Below, one piece after another: positions 18,375 through 29,075 of a stretch of 64,000 nucleotides of DNA. The stretch comes from Arthrobacter endolithicus (GTDB lineage: Bacteria > Actinomycetota > Actinomycetes > Actinomycetales > Micrococcaceae). Below the pieces are notes generated by a model that was not told where the DNA came from, did not search any database, and worked only from the letters and a program-made list of their open reading frames with translations. The translations under genes were made by a program, and so were the position numbers. Numbering within the stretch: the stretch's first letter is position 1; the number at the start of each line of letters is the position of its first letter. Where the stretch lies: the NCBI RefSeq assembly GCF_026627425.1, contig NZ_JAPNLH010000011.1:1-64000 (forward strand), given 5' to 3'.

Positions 18375-18407
18375 ATGCAGTTCATATCCGTAGTCGTCCT
18401 TATCTAG
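18375..18407 (+). CDS. ilvBNC leader peptide (attenuator peptide)
   Basis: The ten-codon frame ATG 18375 to TAG 18405 encodes MQFISVVVLI, in which Ile, Val and Leu make up six of ten residues, including three consecutive Val. It lies between a consensus -10 box and a terminator upstream of ilvB. A GGAGAAC sequence lies upstream at 18354. By analogy with known branched-chain leader peptides, ribosomes should stall here when charged Val, Ile or Leu tRNA is scarce and so let transcription continue into ilvBNC. The function is inferred from composition and position. Confidence 0.8.
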   Translation: MQFISVVVLI

Positions 18408-18412
18408 CGCGT

Positions 18413-18441
18413 GACTGGTTAGCTTTACAAAAGCTACAGTC
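18413..18441 (+). promoter_or_regulatory. Leader hairpin downstream of the leader peptide stop
   Basis: GACTG and TAGCTTT pair with AAAGCTA and CAGTC, with a two-base bulge and a three-base loop, starting six bases after the leader stop codon. A ribosome finishing the peptide would mask this stem. It is the natural candidate for the pause or antiterminator-competing element. A smaller AGCTG/CAGCT stem follows at 18443-18456. Confidence 0.65.
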
Positions 18442-18474
18442 CAGCTGATTTCAGCTCGGATAATCACCATGCGC

Positions 18475-18511
18475 AAACCCCTCGCAGAGCCTCACCGGCT
18501 GAGGGGTTTTT
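18475..18511 (+). terminator. ilvBNC attenuator terminator
   Basis: AAACCCCTC pairs with GAGGGGTTT, with an inner AGCC/GGCT stem, followed by a five-base T run that ends 78 bases before ilvB. Position and structure fit the terminator half of an amino-acid attenuator. Confidence 0.82.
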
Positions 18512-18589
18512 CTGTTTCCACTACCAGCGGCAAACTCATACCGACGCCACCAAAGATCGTCACCACGCATTCCACTAAGGAAGAGTCCG

Positions 18590-20479
18590 ATGAGTAAAGG
18601 ATCGCCCGTCAGCCCGTCGCTGATGGCCACCAAAGCGCACCATCACGGCAGCGCCTCCGCGTCAAACGCTACCGCCGCGTCAAACGCTGCCGCCACTAAC
18701 TCCGTTTACGGACCGAACAACATCGTCGGACCCACGCAGATGACCGGCTCGGAAGCCATCGTCCGCTCGCTTGAGGAGCTGGGCGTCAAGGATATCTTCG
18801 GCCTTCCAGGGGGCGCCATTCTGCCCACTTATGATCCGCTCATGGCCTCGGAGATGAACCATGTGCTGGTTCGGCACGAGCAGGGCGCCGGCCACGCGGC
18901 GCAGGGTTACGCCATGGTGACCGGCCTGGTCGGCGTGTGCATCGCCACCTCCGGCCCCGGTGCCACCAACCTTGTCACGGCCATCATGGATGCTCATATG
19001 GATTCGGTTCCAATCGTTGCGATTACCGGTCAGGTATCCAGCGGTGTCATCGGCACGGATGCCTTCCAGGAAGCGGACATCGTCGGCATTACGATGCCGA
19101 TCACCAAGCATTCCTATCTGGTGACGGATCCCCAGGACATTCCCCGCGTACTGGCGGAGGCATTCCATCTCGCCTCCACCGGACGGCCGGGCCCGGTGCT
19201 GGTCGATGTTGCCAAGGATGCCCAACAGGGAAAGATGACGTTTTCCTGGCCGCCGGTCATTGATCTGCCCGGCTACCGGCCGGTGTTCCGCGGGCACGCC
19301 AAGCAACTGCGTGAAGCCGCCCGGCTGATCGCTGCGTCCAAGAAGCCTGTGCTGTATGTCGGCGGCGGTGTCATCAAGGGCCACGCCTCGGTGGAACTGA
19401 TGGAGCTCGCTGAACTGACTGGCATCCCGGTGGTCACCACGCTGATGGCGCGCGGTGCGTTCCCTGACTCGCACCCGCTGCATGTGGGTATGCCGGGCAT
19501 GCACGGGGCAGTGTCGGCGGTGACGGCGCTCCAGCAGTCTGATCTGCTGATCACCCTCGGGGCCCGCTTTGATGACCGCGTCACCGGAGTGCTGAGCACC
19601 TTCGCTCCGCTGGCCAAGGTAATCCACGCGGACATCGATCCTGCGGAGATTTCCAAGAACCGGATCGCCGACGTGCCCATTGTGGGTTCCGTGAAGGAAA
19701 TCATCCCGGATCTCACCGCCGCCCTAAAAGCGGAGTTTGAGGAGAAGGGCGCTCTGGATCTCACCGACTGGTGGGCGTTCCTGGGCAATCTGCGCGACAC
19801 GTATCCGCTGGGGTGGACCGAACCCGAAGACGGTCTGACCTCTCCGCAGCGGGTCATTGAGCGGATCGGAGCCCTCACCGGGCCGGAAGGGGTCTATGTT
19901 GCCGGCGTGGGGCAGCACCAGATGTGGGCCTCGCAGTTCGTGAAGTACGAGCGCCCGCATTCCTGGCTGAACTCCGGCGGTGCCGGAACCATGGGCTACG
20001 CGGTTCCCGCCGCCATGGGCGCGAAGGTCGGAAATCCGGATCGGGTGGTCTGGGCCATCGACGGTGACGGTTGCTTCCAGATGACCAATCAGGAACTGGC
20101 CACGTGTGCGATCAACAAGATTCCGATCAAGGTCGCGGTCATCAACAATTCCTCCCTTGGCATGGTCCGGCAGTGGCAGACGCTGTTCTACGAGGGCCGG
20201 TATTCCAATACGGACCTGAATACCGGACATGACACGGTGCGCATCCCGGACTTCGTCAAGCTCGCCGACGCCTACGGTTGCGTCGGGCTGCGCTGCGAAC
20301 GGGTCGAGGATATCGATGCCACCATCGAGGCTGCCCTGGCCATCAATGACCGGCCCGTCGTCATCGACTTCGTGGTCAGCCCCAATTCCATGGTCTGGCC
20401 GATGGTTCCTTCGGGCGTCAGCAACAGCCAGATCCAGGTTGCCCGAAACCTGACTCCGGTGTGGGAAGAAGAGGACTAG
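18590..20479 (+). CDS. ilvB: Acetolactate synthase large (catalytic) subunit
   Basis: This ThDP- and FAD-dependent enzyme condenses pyruvate with pyruvate or 2-ketobutyrate, the first common step to valine, leucine and isoleucine. The 629 residues include a 35-residue Ala/Ser-rich N-terminal extension. The ThDP domain follows with [14 protein letters not shown] and the catalytic Glu in [17 protein letters not shown], then the FAD-binding middle domain. The cofactor-binding motif [14 protein letters not shown] through VINN lies near residue 500. ATG 18590 follows AAGGAAGAGTCCG. The gene is 2 bases upstream of ilvN and is controlled by the leader attenuator. Confidence 0.97.
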   Translation: MSKGSPVSPSLMATKAHHHGSASASNATAASNAAATNSVYGPNNIVGPTQMTGSEAIVRSLEELGVKDIFGLPGGAILPTYDPLMASEMNHVLVRHEQGAGHAAQGYAMVTGLVGVCIATSGPGATNLVTAIMDAHMDSVPIVAITGQVSSGVIGTDAFQEADIVGITMPITKHSYLVTDPQDIPRVLAEAFHLASTGRPGPVLVDVAKDAQQGKMTFSWPPVIDLPGYRPVFRGHAKQLREAARLIAASKKPVLYVGGGVIKGHASVELMELAELTGIPVVTTLMARGAFPDSHPLHVGMPGMHGAVSAVTALQQSDLLITLGARFDDRVTGVLSTFAPLAKVIHADIDPAEISKNRIADVPIVGSVKEIIPDLTAALKAEFEEKGALDLTDWWAFLGNLRDTYPLGWTEPEDGLTSPQRVIERIGALTGPEGVYVAGVGQHQMWASQFVKYERPHSWLNSGGAGTMGYAVPAAMGAKVGNPDRVVWAIDGDGCFQMTNQELATCAINKIPIKVAVINNSSLGMVRQWQTLFYEGRYSNTDLNTGHDTVRIPDFVKLADAYGCVGLRCERVEDIDATIEAALAINDRPVVIDFVVSPNSMVWPMVPSGVSNSQIQVARNLTPVWEEED

Positions 20480-20481
20480 AC

Positions 20482-20997
20482 ATGACGACTCGACATACAC
20501 TTTCCGTTCTGGTGGAAGACAAACCCGGTGTACTAACCCGGGTGGCCAGCCTCTTCGCCCGGCGTGCTTTCAACATCAATTCTTTGGCTGTTGGTCCCAC
20601 CGAGGTGACAGGGATCTCCCGGATGACCGTAGTAGTCGACGCCGACGGTGACCTGATCGAACAGGTCACCAAGCAGCTGAACAAGTTGATCAATGTGCTC
20701 AAGATCGTTGAGTTGCTGCCGGATAATTCCGTGCAGCGGGACCACATTCTGGTCAAGGTGCGCGCGGATGCTGCCACGAGGCTGCAGGTCACCCAAGCCG
20801 CAGATCTCTTCAGGGCCTCGGTGGTCGACGTTTCCACCGATTCGCTGACCATCGAGGCCACCGGCACAGCCGACAAAATTGCAGCCTTGCTCAATGTACT
20901 GGAGCCCTTTGGGGTCCGGGAGATCGTGCAGTCCGGTACGTTGGCCGTCGGGCGGGGATCGCGTTCCATGAGCGATCGCGCGCTGCGCAGCGCATAG
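20482..20997 (+). CDS. ilvN: Acetolactate synthase small (regulatory) subunit
   Basis: This 171-residue regulatory partner of IlvB activates the enzyme and confers feedback inhibition by valine. An N-terminal ACT domain begins with HTLSVLVEDKPGVLTRVASL and contains the FNINSLAVGPTE segment lining the effector site. The C-terminal half (about 85-160) is the AHAS small-subunit C domain. ATG 20482 lies 2 bases after the ilvB stop, so the subunits are made together. Confidence 0.97.
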   Translation: MTTRHTLSVLVEDKPGVLTRVASLFARRAFNINSLAVGPTEVTGISRMTVVVDADGDLIEQVTKQLNKLINVLKIVELLPDNSVQRDHILVKVRADAATRLQVTQAADLFRASVVDVSTDSLTIEATGTADKIAALLNVLEPFGVREIVQSGTLAVGRGSRSMSDRALRSA

Positions 20998-21074
20998 CAG
21001 TGGTGGCATAAGCAGCTTTTGAAATATTTGCAGGTTCTTAGATTTGCACCAAATAAACTACTGAGGAGTAATAA

Positions 21075-22100
<1,026 letters not shown>

Positions 22101-22178
22101 TCCCCACCCCCACCCGGGCAGGACATCGGCACCCGCTCAAAGCGGACCGTCGTCGATCCGCCCCTAACGTTCGGCAAG

Positions 22179-22218
22179 GAAGCCGGGCTCCTTCACTTGA
22201 TGGAGTCCGGCTTCTTTG
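22179..22218 (+). terminator. Rho-independent terminator of ilvBNC
   Basis: GAAGCCGGGCTCC pairs with GGAGTCCGGCTTC (one mismatch) around a ten-base loop, followed by a short T-rich run (TTTGT). It separates ilvC from serA. Confidence 0.85.
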
Positions 22219-22280
22219 TCTGCAGCACCGTCTTGGCACCAATTCCACCCGTATATCCACGAGAGCTAAAGAGGTCACCG

Positions 22281-23876
22281 GTGACAGTCACCAAGCCAGT
22301 TGTACTCCTTGCAGAGGAACTTTCGCCTGCCACTATCGACGCCCTGGGGCCGGACTTCGAAATCCGGCACTGCGACGGAGCCGATCGATCCCAGCTGCTT
22401 GCCGCCATCGCGGATGTGGACGCAATTTTGGTCCGTTCTGCCACGCAGGTGGACGCCGAGGCGATCGCCGCGGCTCGGAGCCTGAAGGTCATCGCCCGGG
22501 CCGGGGTAGGTCTGGACAACGTGGATATTAAGGCCGCAACCCAGGCCGGCGTTATGGTCGTCAACGCGCCGACGTCGAACATCGTTTCGGCCGCGGAACT
22601 GACCGTCGGGCACATTCTCAGCCTGGCCCGGCACATCCCCGCGGCCAGTGTGGCGCTGAAGAACGGCGAGTGGAAGCGCTCCAAATACACCGGCACCGAA
22701 CTGTACGAGAAGAAGCTGGGCATTATTGGCCTGGGCCGGATCGGTGCCCTCATCACCGCCCGTGCGCAGGGCTTTGACATGGAGGTCCTGGCTTACGATC
22801 CCTATGTCACGTCAGCACGTGCAGCGCAGCTGGGGGTGCAGCTCGTCAGCCTGGACGAGCTGCTGGCGCAAAGTGACTTCATCACCATCCATATGCCCAA
22901 GACACCCGAAACGGTCGGCATGATCGGCGCGGACGCGTTTGCCAAGATGAAGAAGACCTCCTACATCATCAACGTGGCACGAGGCGGCCTGGTGGACGAA
23001 GCCGCGCTGTACACCGCACTGACCACCGGCCAAATCGCCGGGGCCGGGATCGATGTGTTCGTCAAGGAACCGGCCACGGATCTTCCATTCCTTGCCCTGG
23101 ACAACGTTGTGGTGACTCCGCATCTGGGCGCTTCCACCGATGAGGCGCAGGAAAAGGCCGGAGTTTCGGTGGCCAAGTCAGTGCGGCTTGCCCTTGCCGG
23201 CGAGCTGGTCCCGGATGCGGTCAATGTGGCAGGCGGGGTCATTGCCGCGGAGGTGCGCCCCGGCATTCCGCTGATGGAAAAGCTCGGACGCATCTTTACC
23301 GCGCTTACACACGATTCGGTGACACAGATCGACATCGAGGTGGCGGGGGAGATTGCCGTCCACGACGTGAAGGCTCTGGAACTTGCCGCGTTGAAGGGCG
23401 TCTTCAAGGATGTGGTGTCCGAGCAGGTTTCCTACGTCAACGCCCCTGTGCTGGCCGAACAGCGCGGCATCAATACCCGGCTGATCAAAACCACGGAATC
23501 CCGCGACTACCGCAATGTGTTGACGATCCGCGGAGCCCTGTCCGATGGTTCGCAGGTCTCTGTTTCGGGAACGCTGACCGGGCCGAAGCAGGTCGAAAAG
23601 CTGGTGGGCGTCAACGGCTACGACATCGAGATTCCCATCAGCGACCATCTGGTGGTCATTTCCTACGCGGACCGGCCCGGCGTCATTGGCCGACTCGGCG
23701 GACTACTGGGCGAGAACGACATCAATATTGCCGGCATGCAGGTTGCCCGCAATACGGAAGGGGGCCAGGCGCTGTCCCTGCTCACCGTGGACAGTTCCGT
23801 CCCGCAGGACGTGTTGGATGCTATCAAGGCCGAAATTGGCGCATCGATGGCGCGCGAAGTGGACCTCGAGGACTGA
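22281..23876 (+). CDS. serA: D-3-phosphoglycerate dehydrogenase
   Basis: This NAD-dependent enzyme starts serine synthesis by oxidising 3-phosphoglycerate. The 531 residues match the long actinobacterial form. The substrate/nucleotide-binding core includes GLGRIGALITARAQGFDM (Rossmann), NVARGGLVDEAAL and the catalytic His in VVTPHLGASTDEAQ. An ASB (allosteric substrate-binding) domain follows at about 320-450 and a C-terminal serine-sensing ACT domain at about 460-531 (VVISYADRPGVIGRLGGLLG). The start is GTG 22281 behind AGAGGT; the frame is open upstream to 22197 but without a ribosome binding site. Confidence 0.96.
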   Translation: MTVTKPVVLLAEELSPATIDALGPDFEIRHCDGADRSQLLAAIADVDAILVRSATQVDAEAIAAARSLKVIARAGVGLDNVDIKAATQAGVMVVNAPTSNIVSAAELTVGHILSLARHIPAASVALKNGEWKRSKYTGTELYEKKLGIIGLGRIGALITARAQGFDMEVLAYDPYVTSARAAQLGVQLVSLDELLAQSDFITIHMPKTPETVGMIGADAFAKMKKTSYIINVARGGLVDEAALYTALTTGQIAGAGIDVFVKEPATDLPFLALDNVVVTPHLGASTDEAQEKAGVSVAKSVRLALAGELVPDAVNVAGGVIAAEVRPGIPLMEKLGRIFTALTHDSVTQIDIEVAGEIAVHDVKALELAALKGVFKDVVSEQVSYVNAPVLAEQRGINTRLIKTTESRDYRNVLTIRGALSDGSQVSVSGTLTGPKQVEKLVGVNGYDIEIPISDHLVVISYADRPGVIGRLGGLLGENDINIAGMQVARNTEGGQALSLLTVDSSVPQDVLDAIKAEIGASMAREVDLED

Positions 23877-23885
23877 CCTGGCCTA

Positions 23886-23942
23886 GATGCCGGTGAAATG
23901 GACGGATGCCGGGGAATTTCCGATTTTCCACGGCATCCGTCC
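23886..23942. repeat. Palindromic intergenic repeat, family 2, copy 1
   Basis: GATGCCGGTGAAATGGAC is followed by the arm GGACGGATGCCGGGGAA (23900-23916), which pairs with 23926-23942 at 16 of 17 positions. It begins ten bases after the serA stop and is close to the elements at 37775-37830 and 38927-38988. Without a T-tract it is not a typical terminator. Confidence 0.85.
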
Positions 23943-24035
23943 GAACTCATCTGGCGGGTCAGCACTCAGGACTCAGCCGCTTCATCAGCCCGCCAGGTTT
24001 CGACAAGCCGAACCACCGGCGGGTAACTTCATAGA

Positions 24036-25613
24036 GTGAGTTCACCTGCGCAGGCTAAGACCCCCTTTTACATCACCACCGCCATTTCCTACCCCAACGG
24101 CGTGCCGCACATCGGCCACGCCTACGAGGTGATCGCCACGGACGCGATGGCCCGCTTCAAGCGGCTGGACGGCTACGACGTTTTCTTCATGACCGGCACC
24201 GATGAGCACGGGCTGAAAATGCAGCAGACCGCGCAGAAGCTCGGGCTCACGGCCAAGCAGCTGGCCGATCAGAATTCCGCCGCCTTCCAGCAGATGAGCC
24301 GGGATCTGGGGATCTCGCACAACCGCTTCATGCGCACCACCGACGCGGATCACTACGCCGCCGCGGCCGCCATCTGGCAGCGGATGGAAGCCAATGGCGA
24401 CATCTACCTTTCGCAGTACACCGGCTGGTATTCCGTTCGCGATGAGCGCTACTTTGTGGAGGACGAGACGGAGGTCCACGAGGACGGCCGGCGTTATGCC
24501 ACGGAAACCGGCACGGAGGTGACCTGGACCGAGGAGGAGAGCTACTTCTTTAAGCTCGCCTCCTATCAGGACCGGCTGCTGAAGCATTACGCTGACCATC
24601 CGCATTTCGGCGCCCCGCACAACCGTTTTAATGAGGTCGTCAGTTTCGTCAAGGGCGGCCTCGAAGACCTGTCCATCAGCCGCACTTCCTTCGACTGGGG
24701 CGTCCCGGTTCCGGGAAATCCGGCGCACGTGATGTACGTCTGGGTGGATGCGCTCACCAACTACCTCACCGGCGTCGGCTTCCCGGACACGGAATCGGAG
24801 AGCTTCCGCAAATACTGGCCCGCGGACGTGCACGTGATCGGCAAGGACATCTCCCGCTTCCACGCCGTCTACTGGCCCGCGTTCCTGATGTCCGCGCAGC
24901 TTGAGCTGCCCAAGCGCGTCATGATCCACGGCTTCCTGCACAACAATGGGGTCAAAATGTCCAAGTCGCTCGGTAATGTGGTGGCCCCGGCGGATTGGGT
25001 GGCACAGTACGGCCTGGACCAGGTGCGTTTCTTCCTGCTCCGTGAGGTCCCGTTCGGTGCCGACGGTTCCTACAGCCACGATTCGGTGGTCGGCCGGATG
25101 AATTCTGATCTGGCCAACAATCTCGGTAACCTGGCGCAGCGGTCGCTGTCCATGGTGGCGAAGAACTGTGCTGCGCAGGTCCCCGAACCGCAGGCTTTCA
25201 CGGCCGCGGATCGGGACATTCTGGCCCAGGCCGGCGTGCTGCTGGACGTGTGCCGCGAAGCCTACGAGGTGCAGGATTTCCACCGCGCACTGGAGGAAAT
25301 CTGGACCGTGCTGGGAGACACCAACGCCTACTTCGCCGAGCAGCAGCCCTGGGTCCTGCGCAAGACGGACATCGAGCGGATGAACACGGTGCTCTACGTG
25401 ACTCTGGAGGTGCTGCGCATCGTGGCCATTCTGATCCAGCCGGTGATGCCCGACTCTGCGGCCAAGCTGCTGGCGGCGTTGGGGCAGTCAACGGAGCACG
25501 ACGACGGCGGCGGCCATCCGTTTGCCGCGATCGGAACGCCGCTGGTGTCCGGCACCCCGCTGCCCGCCCCCGCGCCCATCTTCCCGAAGTATGAAGAGCC
25601 CGTCCCTGCCTGA
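24036..25613 (+). CDS. metG: Methionyl-tRNA synthetase
   Basis: This class I synthetase attaches Met to tRNA-Met. The 525-residue form lacks the C-terminal dimerisation domain. The HIGH signature appears as [14 protein letters not shown] (residues 19-32), the family [15 protein letters not shown] segment near 240, and the KMSKS loop as [12 protein letters not shown] near 308, followed by the anticodon-binding helices. No zinc Cys cluster is visible, as in the short type. The start is GTG 24036, chosen because it is immediately followed by the conserved catalytic domain. Confidence 0.96.
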   Translation: MSSPAQAKTPFYITTAISYPNGVPHIGHAYEVIATDAMARFKRLDGYDVFFMTGTDEHGLKMQQTAQKLGLTAKQLADQNSAAFQQMSRDLGISHNRFMRTTDADHYAAAAAIWQRMEANGDIYLSQYTGWYSVRDERYFVEDETEVHEDGRRYATETGTEVTWTEEESYFFKLASYQDRLLKHYADHPHFGAPHNRFNEVVSFVKGGLEDLSISRTSFDWGVPVPGNPAHVMYVWVDALTNYLTGVGFPDTESESFRKYWPADVHVIGKDISRFHAVYWPAFLMSAQLELPKRVMIHGFLHNNGVKMSKSLGNVVAPADWVAQYGLDQVRFFLLREVPFGADGSYSHDSVVGRMNSDLANNLGNLAQRSLSMVAKNCAAQVPEPQAFTAADRDILAQAGVLLDVCREAYEVQDFHRALEEIWTVLGDTNAYFAEQQPWVLRKTDIERMNTVLYVTLEVLRIVAILIQPVMPDSAAKLLAALGQSTEHDDGGGHPFAAIGTPLVSGTPLPAPAPIFPKYEEPVPA

Positions 25614-25619
25614 CCCTTT

Positions 25620-25682
25620 CGCTGAGTGTGGAGATCTGCCCCTGCAAACCACGGTTCCAGGGGCAGATCTCCACACTCAGCG
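25620..25682. repeat. Perfect 25-bp inverted repeat between convergent genes (family 3)
   Basis: The arm CGCTGAGTGTGGAGATCTGC plus CCCTG (25620-25644) is exactly complementary to 25658-25682 across a 13-base loop. It fills the gap between the convergent metG and response regulator genes. No T-tract is present. The arm length and perfection suggest a mobile or REP-type element, possibly acting as a two-way transcription barrier. Confidence 0.9.
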
Positions 25683-25692
25683 ATACCCTTCG

Positions 25693-26418
25693 TCAGCCGG
25701 CGGTAACGATGCCCGTCTCGTAGGCGATCAGGACCAGTTGTACCCGGTCCCTGGCACCGAGTTTGCTCAGCACATGCCCCACATGCGTTTTGACGGTGGC
25801 CTCGGTGACGAATAGCTTCTGGGCAATTTCCGGGTTGGAAAGTCCCTCGGCAATGAGAGTGAAAACCTCACGTTCACGGGCGGTGAGATGCTGGACGTCG
25901 GCATGGTGCCGGTCCTTGGCGGGACTGGCTGCGCTCAGCAAGGGTGCCACGTGGTCCAGTAGCCGCTTGGTGGTGGAGGGCGCAATGACGGCGTCCCCGC
26001 GGTAGACGGTGCGGATGGCCCCGAGCAACTCGTCCGGCGGGGCGTCCTTGAGCAGGAAACCGCTCGCACCGGCCTGGATGGCGGCCAGTGCATACTCGTC
26101 CAGGTCAAAGGTGGTCAGGACAACTATTTTCAGCTCCGCCAGGGTCGATCCCGCAGCGGCCTTGCGGGAGCGTTCCATCAGCTTCCGGGTGGTCTCGATC
26201 CCGTCCATCACGGGCATCCGGACGTCCATTAGGACCACGTCGGCGGCGGTGGCGGACAACGCGGAAAGCGCTTCAATGCCGTTGCTGGCCTGGATCACCA
26301 CCTTCAGATCCGGTTGGCTGTTGATCAGCATGGTGAACCCGGAGCGGACCAGTTGCTGGTCATCCACCAGGGCCACCCGGATGGCGGGAGTGCTGCTGTG
26401 CGGCAGTAGAGAAGTCAC
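25693..26418 (-). CDS. Two-component response regulator, NarL/LuxR type
   Basis: This 241-residue protein has a receiver domain (residues 10-130) with the acidic pocket VDDQQ, the phosphoacceptor Asp in VVLMDVRMPVMDG and the switch Thr/Lys region (VVLTTF, LLKDAPP). A C-terminal LuxR-type helix-turn-helix follows (LTAREREVFTLIAEGLSNPE, then TVKTHVGHVLSKL). It lies 2 bases downstream of a cognate histidine kinase gene. The input signal and targets are unknown; many actinobacterial pairs of this class sense envelope stress or control neighbouring transporters, but no such gene is adjacent. Confidence 0.93.
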   Translation of the reverse strand: MTSLLPHSSTPAIRVALVDDQQLVRSGFTMLINSQPDLKVVIQASNGIEALSALSATAADVVLMDVRMPVMDGIETTRKLMERSRKAAAGSTLAELKIVVLTTFDLDEYALAAIQAGASGFLLKDAPPDELLGAIRTVYRGDAVIAPSTTKRLLDHVAPLLSAASPAKDRHHADVQHLTAREREVFTLIAEGLSNPEIAQKLFVTEATVKTHVGHVLSKLGARDRVQLVLIAYETGIVTAG

Positions 26419-26420
26419 GG

Positions 26421-27641
26421 TTATGCCTCCGTATAGGGGATGAATGCGCTGATCCGGAATCCGCCGCCGGGCTCGGGCTTCGCGGTCAGTGTTCCATCGT
26501 AGAGCCTGACGCGTTCGCGCATACCGCGGATGCCGTGGCCAGTGCCACTGCCACTGCCAGTGCCAGTGCCGTTGCCGGCGCCGGAACCGGACAGGCCCGA
26601 CGCGGCTCCACGGCCGTCGTCGAGCACGTCAACTTGCAGCCCCCGGCCCTGCCACTGCAGCGTCGCGGTGGCGGCGGCGCGCGGACCGGCGTGTTTGAGG
26701 ACATTGGTTAGGCCCTCCTGGACAATGCGGTACGCCGTCAGCTCCGCGCCCGCCGGCAGGGCGCGCCTGGCCTTGCCGCTCTGTTCGAAATCGAGCACCA
26801 GGCCTGCCGCGCGGAACCCGAGCAGGAGTTCATCGATGTCCGTCAGGCCCGGGACTGGACGGGTGGACACCTCCTCATCCCCGCGCAGCACCCCCAGCAG
26901 CCGGCGCATTTCCTGCAGCGATGTTCGTCCCGCCTCTGCAATGGTCGTCAAAGTCTGCGCCGCAACAGCCGGATCCGCAGCAGCGGCGTACCTGCCGCCG
27001 TCCGCCTGCGTGATGATCACGGAGAGGGAATGCGCCACGATGTCGTGCATTTCGCGCGCAATGTGCGACCTTTCATCGGACGCCGCCAGGGCCAGCTCCT
27101 GCTGCTGCTCCACCTCCAGGCGCCGGGCGCGGCCTTCCAGCGCCTCCTCGCGAAGCCTGCGGGTCCGGGTCAGATCCCCCAAGGTCCAGCTAAAGAGAAC
27201 GAGCATCCACACCACCACCAACAAAAAAGCCGTGGAAGAAAGCCCGGCAATCGTCCCGGGGGCCAGATCAAAGTTGTAACGGGTGATGAACATGACGGCA
27301 CCCACCAGCGCCAGAATAAGGCCGCCAATGCTGGCCCAACGCGGACCATAGGCCGCAACAGCGTAAAGGACAAGGACGACGGCGATATCGGCCGGTGCCT
27401 GGGGCAGGGACAGGGCCCACTGCACAATGGCGACGGCGGCAATCACCGCCGTCGCAGCCACCGGCCGGCTGCGGCGCCAGGCCAGCGGGACAATCAGGCC
27501 CGAGGCGATGATGAAGGATGCCGGCGCGTCGGAATTGAGCAGCATCATGGCATTCACGAGCAGCCACAGTGCGGCGGCGAGGGTCACGTCCACGGCAAAC
27601 AGATGGCCCCGGAACCAGGCGTAGATTCTGTGCATAACCAT
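26421..27641 (-). CDS. Sensor histidine kinase, NarL-type partner (HisKA_3)
   Basis: This 406-residue membrane kinase has an N-terminal block of about six short hydrophobic helices (residues 15-165) with little extracytoplasmic sequence, a coiled linker (RRLREEALEGRARRLEVEQQ), then the HisKA_3 phosphorylation motif EREMHDIVAHSLSV-type, seen as IAREMHDIVAHSLSVII with the target His. The ATPase domain shows the N-box-like EGLTNVLKHAG and DDGRG. Unusually, a Gly/Ser/Thr repeat (GSGAGNGTGTGSGSGTGHG) sits between the DDGRG and GIRGMRERV boxes. It is paired with the response regulator 2 bases downstream. Confidence 0.92.
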   Translation of the reverse strand: MVMHRIYAWFRGHLFAVDVTLAAALWLLVNAMMLLNSDAPASFIIASGLIVPLAWRRSRPVAATAVIAAVAIVQWALSLPQAPADIAVVLVLYAVAAYGPRWASIGGLILALVGAVMFITRYNFDLAPGTIAGLSSTAFLLVVVWMLVLFSWTLGDLTRTRRLREEALEGRARRLEVEQQQELALAASDERSHIAREMHDIVAHSLSVIITQADGGRYAAAADPAVAAQTLTTIAEAGRTSLQEMRRLLGVLRGDEEVSTRPVPGLTDIDELLLGFRAAGLVLDFEQSGKARRALPAGAELTAYRIVQEGLTNVLKHAGPRAAATATLQWQGRGLQVDVLDDGRGAASGLSGSGAGNGTGTGSGSGTGHGIRGMRERVRLYDGTLTAKPEPGGGFRISAFIPYTEA

Positions 27642-27874
27642 GATCTACGACTCTAGGTGATGGTGCCGGGCGGGTCATCAGGCCAAGGGTGGACTTCGGC
27701 GGCCACCAGTGGGGAAACGGAAGCGGCAACAGAGACAGAAACGGAACCCGAAACGGAACGGAACGGAACCGGAAACAGGGGAAGGACTGCCGTGGCGGGT
27801 CCGAACGTGACTAGCGTGTCCGAAATGTGAGATGAGCTGTCCATGATGCGGATATGCTGACTACGCTGGCAATC

Positions 27875-28927
27875 ATGAGTACACCGATGAACATTGCTGT
27901 CATTCCCGGCGACGGGATAGGTCCCGAAGTTGTCGCGGAAGCCGTCAAGGCCCTGAAAAGAGCCGTCGCCGCAGAGGACGTTGAGCTCCAGCTGACCGAG
28001 TACAAGCTCGGCGCCGAACACTGGCTGCAGAGCGGGGAAACGCTGCCCGACGCGACGCTGCAGGCATTGCGCGGCCATGACGCCATCCTTTTTGGTGCGG
28101 TTGGCGCGGCACCGGGGGACACCCGGATTCCCTCCGGGCTGATTGAGCGCGAGATGCTGCTCAAACTTCGTTTTAGCTTGGATCACTACGTTAATTTGCG
28201 CCCGTCCAGGCTTTACCAAGGCGTTGCATCCCCGCTGGCAAATCCCGGCCCCATCGATTTTGTCGTGGTCCGCGAAGGCACCGAGGGCCCCTACGTGGGC
28301 AACGGCGGCGCGCTGCGGGTAGGAACGCCGCAGGAAGTCGCCACGGAGGTCTCGGTCAATACTGCCTACGGTGTGGAGCGCGTGGTGCGCGACGGGTTCC
28401 GCCGGGCCAGCGCCCGGCCGCGGAAAAAGCTCACGTATGTCCACAAACACAATGTTCTGGTGTACGCCGGACACCTTTGGAAGCGGACGGTGGAGGCTGT
28501 GGGGGCCGACTTCCCGGACGTCGCCGTCGACTACCTTCATGTGGATGCGGCAATGATCTTCCTGGTCAGTGACCCGGCCCGCTTCGACGTGATTGTCACG
28601 GATAATCTTTTCGGAGACATCATCACCGATCTGGCCGCTGCCGTCACAGGGGGCATAGGCCTCGCGGCGTCCGGGAATATCAACATGGACCGCACCGCGC
28701 CCTCCATGTTCGAGCCGGTTCACGGCTCCGCGCCGGACATTGCCGGGCAGCAAAAGGCCGATCCGACGGCGGCCATTCTTTCCGCGGCACTGTTGCTGGA
28801 GCACCTCGGTTACAACGCCGCCGCCCGACGGGTAGAGCACGCTGTCATCGCGGACATAGCCCAGCGCAGCCCCGACGTCATCCGCAGCACCGAGGCCATT
28901 GGAGACGCCATCTGCGCTGCCGTGTAA
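27875..28927 (+). CDS. leuB: 3-isopropylmalate dehydrogenase
   Basis: This enzyme oxidatively decarboxylates 3-isopropylmalate in leucine synthesis with NAD and Mg. The 350-residue product shows the family start [20 protein letters not shown], the substrate Arg residues around [19 protein letters not shown], the metal-binding [13 protein letters not shown] and the NAD-binding [23 protein letters not shown] 27875 is preferred; an upstream ATG at 27854 adds seven residues not expected in the family. It is 148 bases upstream of ilvE, and both serve branched-chain amino acid synthesis. Confidence 0.95.
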   Translation: MSTPMNIAVIPGDGIGPEVVAEAVKALKRAVAAEDVELQLTEYKLGAEHWLQSGETLPDATLQALRGHDAILFGAVGAAPGDTRIPSGLIEREMLLKLRFSLDHYVNLRPSRLYQGVASPLANPGPIDFVVVREGTEGPYVGNGGALRVGTPQEVATEVSVNTAYGVERVVRDGFRRASARPRKKLTYVHKHNVLVYAGHLWKRTVEAVGADFPDVAVDYLHVDAAMIFLVSDPARFDVIVTDNLFGDIITDLAAAVTGGIGLAASGNINMDRTAPSMFEPVHGSAPDIAGQQKADPTAAILSAALLLEHLGYNAAARRVEHAVIADIAQRSPDVIRSTEAIGDAICAAV

Positions 28928-29075
28928 TGCAGCGCTGGATGCCCAGTGATTGACCGCCGAGGGCCGAATGATGCATCGCCAGCCACCGGTGGGAGCCGAA
29001 TCCGGCCGCTCGCGGGAGTAGGCTGATTAGTGCAAACCGCGTGCACATTGGAGTGCACAACTACGTGGAGGAACC

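Noticed and set aside
24042-25283. A 413-codon minus-strand frame opposite metG
   Set aside because: It is the complement of a clear methionyl-tRNA synthetase; no motif is recognisable in the antisense product.
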